This document shows, piece after piece, positions 6,365-10,277 of a stretch of DNA of 10,277 nucleotides; position 1 is the first letter of the stretch; each line of letters starts with the position of its first letter. The DNA is from Ruminococcus flavefaciens (GTDB lineage Bacteria > Bacillota > Clostridia > Oscillospirales > Ruminococcaceae). The stretch spans positions 1 through 10,277 of the forward strand of contig CADBQF010000323.1 of NCBI GenBank assembly GCA_902796705.1, in the 5' to 3' direction. The notes under the pieces are model-generated. The model saw only the letters and a list, made by a program, of their open reading frames with translations. It ran no database searches and was not told the origin of the DNA. The position numbers and the translations under genes were made by a program.

Positions 6365-7258
6365 TTATGCTTTTTTCTTCTTAGCTTTACGGCTTTTTAT
6401 TTTATTTGGCAGAAATACCTTGAATGAATATGTTATCAGGAACCAGAGTCCTGCTATAACCGCATGATATGCCCTGAAACTGAGCCTGAACGCAGCGTCC
6501 CACTGGCTTTTGCTGACCGAGAAGCCTGCATTCACATCGATAGTTTTCAGCCTTACCGTGAAGACCGTACTCATCCATGCGAGGAGATTGTAAACTATCG
6601 CAGATACACGTCCGTAGAGCAACGCACATTTATAAGCGTCCTCATTGGCTGTAACAAAATCGATGTACACGTCTTTGAAGTGGAAGCCTTTGAGTATCTT
6701 TCCGAGAGGTCTTCCGGCGTGTTCCCAGAGGTCAAGGACGAATTTGACTTTTTCACCGAGAGTCTTCTTGTTTGTCTCCTCATCGTCATCATCTTCAAAT
6801 GGATCATCGTCGAGGGATTCAAAGGTGAATTCATATTCTTCGCCCTCTTCGATATGCTTTTTCTTTTTCTTCTTTTTTTCTTCAGCAGGGGAAATATCCG
6901 TCATATCGTCAGTGAATGAGATATCCTCATCAGAAGCGGTATCCTCTGCAAAAGGAGAAGGAGCATCGTGCTTCTTTTTCTTGTCTTTTTCTTTGGACTT
7001 CTTTTCTTTTTTATCCTTTGCAGGTTTTGGCTTTTTAGGCTTTTTGGCTTTTTTCTTCCGTTTTTTCCACCAGTTAAGGAGTCCGCCGCCCTCGGAAGTA
7101 AGTACCGGGACAGCAGAAAGCTTGAATTTGTATTTCAGTTTTCCGCCGATAAAGCTGACTTCTGCACGCACAGGGAGTATCAGAACGAGCAGTATCACGC
7201 CGAGAATGATCCCAAGCACAGCGAGAAGCGTTATCAGCAGAATTTTAAGTATTATCAT
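6365..7258 (-). CDS. DUF2953 membrane protein with charge-block linker
   Basis: The protein has 297 residues. One N-terminal transmembrane segment (about 3-30) precedes a short beta-like part (31-60, RAEVSFIGGKLKYKFKLS). A long, low-complexity linker follows in alternating charge blocks: Lys-rich ~65-97, acidic ~104-124, Lys-rich ~128-133, acidic ~136-161. The DUF2953 domain then spans ~165-285 (VYIDFVTANEDAYKCALLYG, ... DVNAGFSVSKSQWDAAFRLS), and the end is another Lys cluster (KKKKA). The family is uncharacterised; it is usually encoded beside ytfJ, as here, and is related to sporulation-associated YtfI of Bacillus. The linker makes this member longer than compact versions of the family. 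ATG 7258 has AGGGGAG 5 nt upstream. The gene follows scpB by 35 nt. Confidence 0.88.
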   Translation of the reverse strand: MIILKILLITLLAVLGIILGVILLVLILPVRAEVSFIGGKLKYKFKLSAVPVLTSEGGGLLNWWKKRKKKAKKPKKPKPAKDKKEKKSKEKDKKKKHDAPSPFAEDTASDEDISFTDDMTDISPAEEKKKKKKKHIEEGEEYEFTFESLDDDPFEDDDDEETNKKTLGEKVKFVLDLWEHAGRPLGKILKGFHFKDVYIDFVTANEDAYKCALLYGRVSAIVYNLLAWMSTVFTVRLKTIDVNAGFSVSKSQWDAAFRLSFRAYHAVIAGLWFLITYSFKVFLPNKIKSRKAKKKKA

Positions 7259-7293
7259 TTCAGCTCCCCTTTCGATCGGATATAAATATCATG

Positions 7294-7851
7294 TCACAGT
7301 TCTTCGCTGTCTGTATCGATGCTGTCGAATGAAAGCTGCTCCTGGCCGGGGAGGGGCGGCAGGTCAGCTATAGAGCTGAGACCGAAGCTCCGCAGGAACA
7401 GTGCAGTCGTTCTGTAGATTATAGGTTTTCCGGGGACATCGAGTCGTCCGGCTTCTTCTATCAGACCTTTTTCGCAGAGATTGTTGATAACAGAGGAACT
7501 GTCGATCCCTCTGACATTTTCGACGAATCCCTTTGAGACAGGCTGATTGTATGCTATTATAGTAAGAGCCTCCATAGCGGCAGACGAGAGCGGAGCGGAG
7601 CGTTTTGTCTCCAGAGCCGCACGCACCAGATCGGCATATTCCTCACGGGTACACATCTGGTATGAACTTTCGAGCCTTTTGATGCAGATGCCGCTCCCGT
7701 AGTCGCTGTATCTTTCGTTTAGCAGCCGGATAATTGAGGAAAGCGTTTCTGCATCTATGCCGGTCACTTCCGAAAGGCGGCATATCTCTATAGGGTCACC
7801 GCTTGCAAAGAGTACAGCTTCTACTGCACCGATCTTTTCTCTGATCTCCAC
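7294..7851 (-). CDS. scpB: Segregation and condensation protein B
   Basis: ScpB is the winged-helix (kite) subunit that, with ScpA, forms the SMC condensin complex acting on the nucleoid during chromosome segregation. The 185 residues begin with the family hallmark EKIGAVEAVLFASGDPIEI and include the second conserved block, AAMEALTIIAYNQPVSKGF with VRGIDSSSVINNL and GLIEEAGRLDVPGKPIIYRTT. Length is typical. The start is GTG at 7851; no later start keeps the conserved N-terminus. Its ribosome site is weak (AAAGAAG very close), and it overlaps scpA by 31 nt, so translation is probably coupled to scpA. Confidence 0.96.
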   Translation of the reverse strand: MEIREKIGAVEAVLFASGDPIEICRLSEVTGIDAETLSSIIRLLNERYSDYGSGICIKRLESSYQMCTREEYADLVRAALETKRSAPLSSAAMEALTIIAYNQPVSKGFVENVRGIDSSSVINNLCEKGLIEEAGRLDVPGKPIIYRTTALFLRSFGLSSIADLPPLPGQEQLSFDSIDTDSEEL

Positions 7852-8576
7852 GATCTTCTTTTACCGTCCTTTCTTCCCTTGAAGAATACGACCATGTTAT
7901 CTTCGCTTATAGTTATCCTGCCCGACCTTGTAAGTTCGAGAACAGCGAGGAAAGTTGCAACTCTTGCCGAGCGGTCGGTCACACCGTCATAGAGCTTGTC
8001 CATGTAGACTTCTCCGGTAGAGTAAAGCTCACGGAGGATATGGACTACCTTTGACAGAACAGAAACTATCCTGCGTTTTACGACGGAATTTATCTTGTTT
8101 TCGATATGGAGCTTCTGCTGTTTGCTCTTGGGAGCTTTGTGCGATACAGCAAAATAAGCAGCCGCAAGGCGTTCCGGCTCGTGGACGAGGGAATACGTCA
8201 TATCGGCTTCTATCTTCATAGGCGGTCTTGCAAAGAAGCAGCCGCCGTTGAACATCTCAGCAAGTTTTGCAGCAGCAGCCTTGCAGACGGAATATTCTAT
8301 CAAAGCACCCTCAAGCTCTTTCTTGAGCTTTTCGGCTTCTTCCGGCTGCGGAAGAAGGCTTGCGGTCTTTATATAGATAAGACGGGCAGCCATTTCGAGA
8401 AATTCGCCGGCAAGTTCGAGATCCTGCTCGTGGCATTCGTCCATGAACAGGAGATACTGTTCGAGCAGCTTTGATATTTCTATGTCACATATATTGAGCT
8501 TGTGCTTGTTGATGAGATTGAGGAGAACATCGAGCGGCCCCTCAAAGACATCGAGCGAGAATGAGAGCGTATCCAT
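7821..8576 (-). CDS. scpA: Segregation and condensation protein A
   Basis: ScpA is the kleisin that bridges the two SMC heads in bacterial condensin. The 251-residue protein has the N-terminal family block FSLDVFEGPLDVLLNLI (6-22) with HKLNICDIEISKLLEQYL, the second helix LAGEFLEMAARLIYIKTASLL, and the C-terminal winged-helix block (VATFLAVLELTRSGRITISE). ATG 8576 is preceded by AGGTGGA, 9 nt away, and begins 4 nt after the stop of the protease gene. The last residues after VVFFKG are basic (GRKDGKRRSWRSEKRS) and are encoded in and just before the overlap with scpB. The SMC gene itself is not in the window. Confidence 0.96.
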   Translation of the reverse strand: MDTLSFSLDVFEGPLDVLLNLINKHKLNICDIEISKLLEQYLLFMDECHEQDLELAGEFLEMAARLIYIKTASLLPQPEEAEKLKKELEGALIEYSVCKAAAAKLAEMFNGGCFFARPPMKIEADMTYSLVHEPERLAAAYFAVSHKAPKSKQQKLHIENKINSVVKRRIVSVLSKVVHILRELYSTGEVYMDKLYDGVTDRSARVATFLAVLELTRSGRITISEDNMVVFFKGRKDGKRRSWRSEKRSVQ

Positions 8577-8580
8577 GCGG

Positions 8581-9309
8581 TCAGTTCCACCTGATCTCCG
8601 GGATATTCAGCACAAGCTGATACAAAAGATCGGTGAGCTTCGATGATATGAACACGAGCGGATTGTACTGCGACGGGATATATCTCATAAAGATAAGAAC
8701 GCCGAGGAATCCGAGCTGTATCTGCTGATTGTGCATATAGAACCAGCGGTCAACTCTTTCGCTTGTGAAGTATCTCATTACATTGAATCCGTCGAGCGGA
8801 GGTATCGGTATAAGATTGAATACAGCCAGACCGATATTTATCTGTACGAGGAACTGTAAGAGTATGAGCGTGCTTGAAAGGGGAGTGATCTCGTTTGATG
8901 CGTAAGCGAGTACGCCTTTTTCGGTGCAGAGTATCAGTGCGAATGCGAGAGCCGATACAAGTGCAGCGAGCAGATTCGATACCGGGCCTGCAAGAGCTGT
9001 AAGAGCGAAGCCTGCACGGTAATTGTTTATCTTCAGTCTTCTTTTCTTTTTGGTATATTCAGCATTTTCCGTTCTGAGCATATTGTTTGGGTTTACCTGA
9101 ACTGGCTTTGCCCAGCCGAAACCTGTGAGCATTATCAGTACAGAGCCGACGAGGTCGAGGTGAACGAACGGATTGAGAGTTATCCTGTCCTCAGAAGTCC
9201 TGTCACCGAGCTTTTTAGCCACGAGAGCGTGAGCGGCTTCGTGTACCGGGAGGACGAGGAGGAGGGTTATAGCTCTTGAAAGCAGTTCAAGAATAGTTCT
9301 GATAGTCAT
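8581..9309 (-). CDS. Site-2-type M50 membrane metalloprotease
   Basis: An integral membrane zinc protease of the site-2 family. The 242 residues contain HEAAH at 23-27 (HExxH, zinc ligands His23/His27 and catalytic Glu24) in the first membrane helix and the third zinc ligand Asp173 in FNLIPIPPLDGFNV. Further hydrophobic helices lie at about 55-67, 99-128 and 145-168; a basic insertion (TKKKRRLK) sits between the first helices and GFALTALAGPVSN. No PDZ domain is present, as in the short YwhC-like group. ATG 9309 has AAGGA 6-7 nt upstream. As first gene of the unit it is served by the promoter at 9374-9402. Proximity to scpAB is common in Firmicutes. Its substrate is unknown. Confidence 0.93.
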   Translation of the reverse strand: MTIRTILELLSRAITLLLVLPVHEAAHALVAKKLGDRTSEDRITLNPFVHLDLVGSVLIMLTGFGWAKPVQVNPNNMLRTENAEYTKKKRRLKINNYRAGFALTALAGPVSNLLAALVSALAFALILCTEKGVLAYASNEITPLSSTLILLQFLVQINIGLAVFNLIPIPPLDGFNVMRYFTSERVDRWFYMHNQQIQLGFLGVLIFMRYIPSQYNPLVFISSKLTDLLYQLVLNIPEIRWN

Positions 9310-9373
9310 AATTATCCTTTCAGTAAAAGCAATTTACATATTATGTTTTTCTGTTTGCAATTAATCACTATTT

Positions 9374-9402
9374 ATTATACTATAATTTTTCGTATTTTTC
9401 AA
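9374..9402 (-). promoter_or_regulatory. Sigma-A-type promoter of the leftward operon
   Basis: Read leftward: -35 TTGAAA (9402-9397), 17-bp spacer, -10 TATAAT (9379-9374). Transcription would start near 9367, leaving about 58 nt of leader before the protease ATG at 9309. All ten leftward genes could be served by it, since I see no other convincing promoter in their short gaps. Confidence 0.8.
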
Positions 9403-9425
9403 GTGATATGCTGAAATTTTACGCC

Positions 9426-9460
9426 TCAAAAAATTTTTTTTGATTTTTTTCAAAAAAGAC
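9426..9460. promoter_or_regulatory. A/T-tract region upstream of rpmB promoter
   Basis: Runs A6T8, T7 and A6 follow one another at about one helical turn (9428-9441, 9444-9450, 9452-9457), ending just before the rpmB -35 at 9461; a T run continues at 9465-9473. Overlapping inverted repeats TCAAAAAA / TTTTTTGA occur at 9426-9443 and 9436-9457. Such sequence is typical of bent DNA or an UP element. It lies between the two divergent promoters and could influence both; this is inference from composition. Confidence 0.5.
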
Positions 9461-9489
9461 TTGATTTTTTTTTCAGGATATGATATAAT
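9461..9489 (+). promoter_or_regulatory. Extended -10 promoter of rpmB
   Basis: -35 TTGATT (9461-9466), 17-bp spacer, -10 TATAAT (9484-9489), with TG at 9481-9482 giving an extended -10 (TGATATAAT). Expected start near 9496, about 37 nt before the rpmB ATG. Confidence 0.85.
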
Positions 9490-9532
9490 CATCATGTTGT
9501 ATTTTTAAGAATATGTAAGGAGGTGCAGCCTA

Positions 9533-9718
9533 ATGGCAAAATGTGATATCTGCGGAAAGGGTGTAACATTCGGAATCAAGGTGTCTCACTCACACAGACG
9601 TACAAACAGAACATGGAAGCCTAATGTAAAGCGTGTTAAGGCTATCGTCAAGGGTACTCCTTGTCATATCTATGCTTGTTCAAGATGCCTGCGTTCAGGT
9701 AAGGTTGAAAGAGCTTGA
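9533..9718 (+). CDS. rpmB: 50S ribosomal protein L28
   Basis: A 61-residue protein of the large ribosomal subunit. It matches the family from MAKCDICGKG through SHSHRRTNRTWKPNVKRV to the end. It is the zinc-binding form, with CxxC at Cys4/Cys7 and a second pair at Cys49/Cys52 (ACSRC). ATG 9533 has a very strong ribosome site, AAGGAGGTG at 9517-9525, 7 nt upstream. It is a single-gene transcript: its own promoter precedes it and a terminator follows 20 nt after the stop. It is divergent from the leftward operon. Confidence 0.97.
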   Translation: MAKCDICGKGVTFGIKVSHSHRRTNRTWKPNVKRVKAIVKGTPCHIYACSRCLRSGKVERA

Positions 9719-9738
9719 TCATGTTAAGACAAGAAATT

Positions 9739-9767
9739 GAGCGTTCCGTTAGGGACGCTCTTTTTTT
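9739..9767 (+). terminator. Intrinsic terminator after rpmB
   Basis: GAGCGTTCC (9739-9747) pairs with GGGACGCTC (9752-9760), a 9-bp stem with one G-U pair and a GTTA loop, followed directly by seven T (9761-9767). Confidence 0.93.
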
Positions 9768-9769
9768 AC

Positions 9770-9798
9770 TTTACAAATAATAATAAATATGATATAAT
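9770..9798 (+). promoter_or_regulatory. Extended -10 promoter for the membrane spermidine-synthase-like gene
   Basis: -35 TTTACA (9770-9775), 17-bp spacer, -10 TATAAT (9793-9798) with TG at 9790-9791. The -10 block ATATGATATAATC is identical to the one at the rpmB promoter. It begins 2 nt after the T run of the rpmB terminator, so the two units are cleanly separated. Expected start near 9805. Confidence 0.8.
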
Positions 9799-9831
9799 CC
9801 TAACAGATTATTTTATTAAAAGGGTGATATA

Positions 9832-10277
9832 ATGTCAAAAGATAATTCTAATCAAACTCCTCGAATACTGAAAAATAAATGGTATCTTTATATGACCGAA
9901 TTCTTTGCGGGTATGTCCGTCATGGCTGTCGAGCTTGGCGCAAGCCGTCTCCTTGCCCCTTATTTCAGCTCATCTCAGATCGTCTGGACAATTATTATCG
10001 GCACTATTATGATAGCTATGGCTCTCGGAAATATTTTCGGAGGAAAAAGTGCTGACAAGAACCCGAATCCCGATAAACTATACACACGTATGCTTATTGC
10101 AGCAGTCTGGATTGCCGCTATCCCCTTTGCAGGCAAATTCGTTATTGCAGGGATCTCCGCACTGTTAGTTCTTACCGTTAGCACAAATTTCCTTGTATGG
10201 GCTGCATTTCTCACCTGCATGATAGTGTTTGTCTTTCCCCTTTTTCTGCTCGGAACTGTTACGCCATCGCTTGTAAA
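9832..10277 (+). CDS. Fused MFS/spermidine synthase-type membrane protein (3' partial)
   Basis: The frame from ATG 9832 stays open to the window end (148 codons visible), so the gene is cut off. A hydrophilic N-terminus of about 16 residues (MSKDNSNQTPRILKNK) is followed by helices typical of the membrane part of fused MFS/spermidine synthase proteins: TEFFAGMSVMAVELGASRLL, then IVWTIIIGTIMIAMALGNIF with GGKSADKNPNPDKLY, and further helices near residues 80-100, 100-120 and 122-145, ending at FLLGTVTPSLVK. In complete relatives a cytosolic Rossmann-type aminopropyltransferase-like domain may follow; it is not visible here, so enzymatic function cannot be judged. AGGGTGA lies a few nt before the ATG. 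Confidence 0.85.
   Translation, partial: MSKDNSNQTPRILKNKWYLYMTEFFAGMSVMAVELGASRLLAPYFSSSQIVWTIIIGTIMIAMALGNIFGGKSADKNPNPDKLYTRMLIAAVWIAAIPFAGKFVIAGISALLVLTVSTNFLVWAAFLTCMIVFVFPLFLLGTVTPSLV

Noticed and set aside
6464..7373. Rightward open frames rich in Phe and Ser opposite DUF2953
   Set aside because: They are the complement of the Lys/Glu-rich linker; poly-Phe/Ser translation is an artefact of the A-rich coding strand.
9426..9457. A/T inverted repeats as a bidirectional intrinsic terminator
   Set aside because: The pairs are almost entirely A-T and no GC-rich stem is present; position between divergent promoters fits bent or UP-element DNA better.
9975..10220. Leftward open frame opposite the spermidine-synthase-type gene
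   Set aside because: It is antisense to an open frame with clear membrane-helix family similarity, its own promoter and ribosome site.

Overview
The window looks like chromosomal DNA from a low-to-mid GC anaerobic Firmicute, most likely a cellulosome-type Ruminococcus or close relative (Oscillospiraceae). Evidence: the first protein ends in a type I dockerin, the scpA-scpB-DUF2953-ytfJ-dac-rluB gene order is a Clostridia-type arrangement, promoters are sigma-A-like, and ribosome binding sites are strong AGGAGG-type. The species assignment is inference.

Left part (1-2039, + strand): the 3' portion of a large secreted protein whose start lies outside the window. It contains an Svx/DUF6055-like segment, a left-handed beta-helix built from an unbroken 18-nt repeat, a LamG-like beta-sandwich and a C-terminal dockerin. 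It is followed by a small DUF2752 membrane protein gene.

Middle (9309 down to 2002, - strand): ten closely packed genes that read as one long transcription unit. In transcription order they are a site-2-type M50 membrane metalloprotease, scpA, scpB, a DUF2953 membrane protein with blocks of opposite charge, a GerW/YtfJ-family protein, a D-Ala-D-Ala carboxypeptidase, an RluB/RsuA-type pseudouridine synthase, a small GNAT-like protein with a terminal CxxC, homoserine O-acetyltransferase (metAA) and a DUF4190-like membrane protein. A good promoter lies just upstream of the first gene (9374-9402). An intrinsic terminator for the unit lies at its far end, inside the coding sequence of the convergent DUF2752 gene (1917-1972). 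The last leftward gene and the DUF2752 gene overlap by 38 nt at their 3' ends. The unit mixes chromosome condensation (ScpAB), cell-wall maturation (DacF-like), rRNA modification and methionine synthesis, so it looks like a housekeeping operon rather than one pathway.

Right part (9310-10277): an AT-rich divergent promoter region with A/T tracts, rpmB (ribosomal protein L28) with its own extended -10 promoter and terminator, then a second extended -10 promoter driving a membrane protein of the fused MFS/spermidine-synthase type that runs off the window end.

I see no defence system, mobile element, CRISPR array, tRNA or rRNA. The most notable features are the dockerin/beta-helix/LamG architecture, the overlapping convergent ends with an embedded terminator, the charge-block DUF2953 protein and a possible ribosome-site hairpin before dac. 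None of these amounts to a clearly new system.
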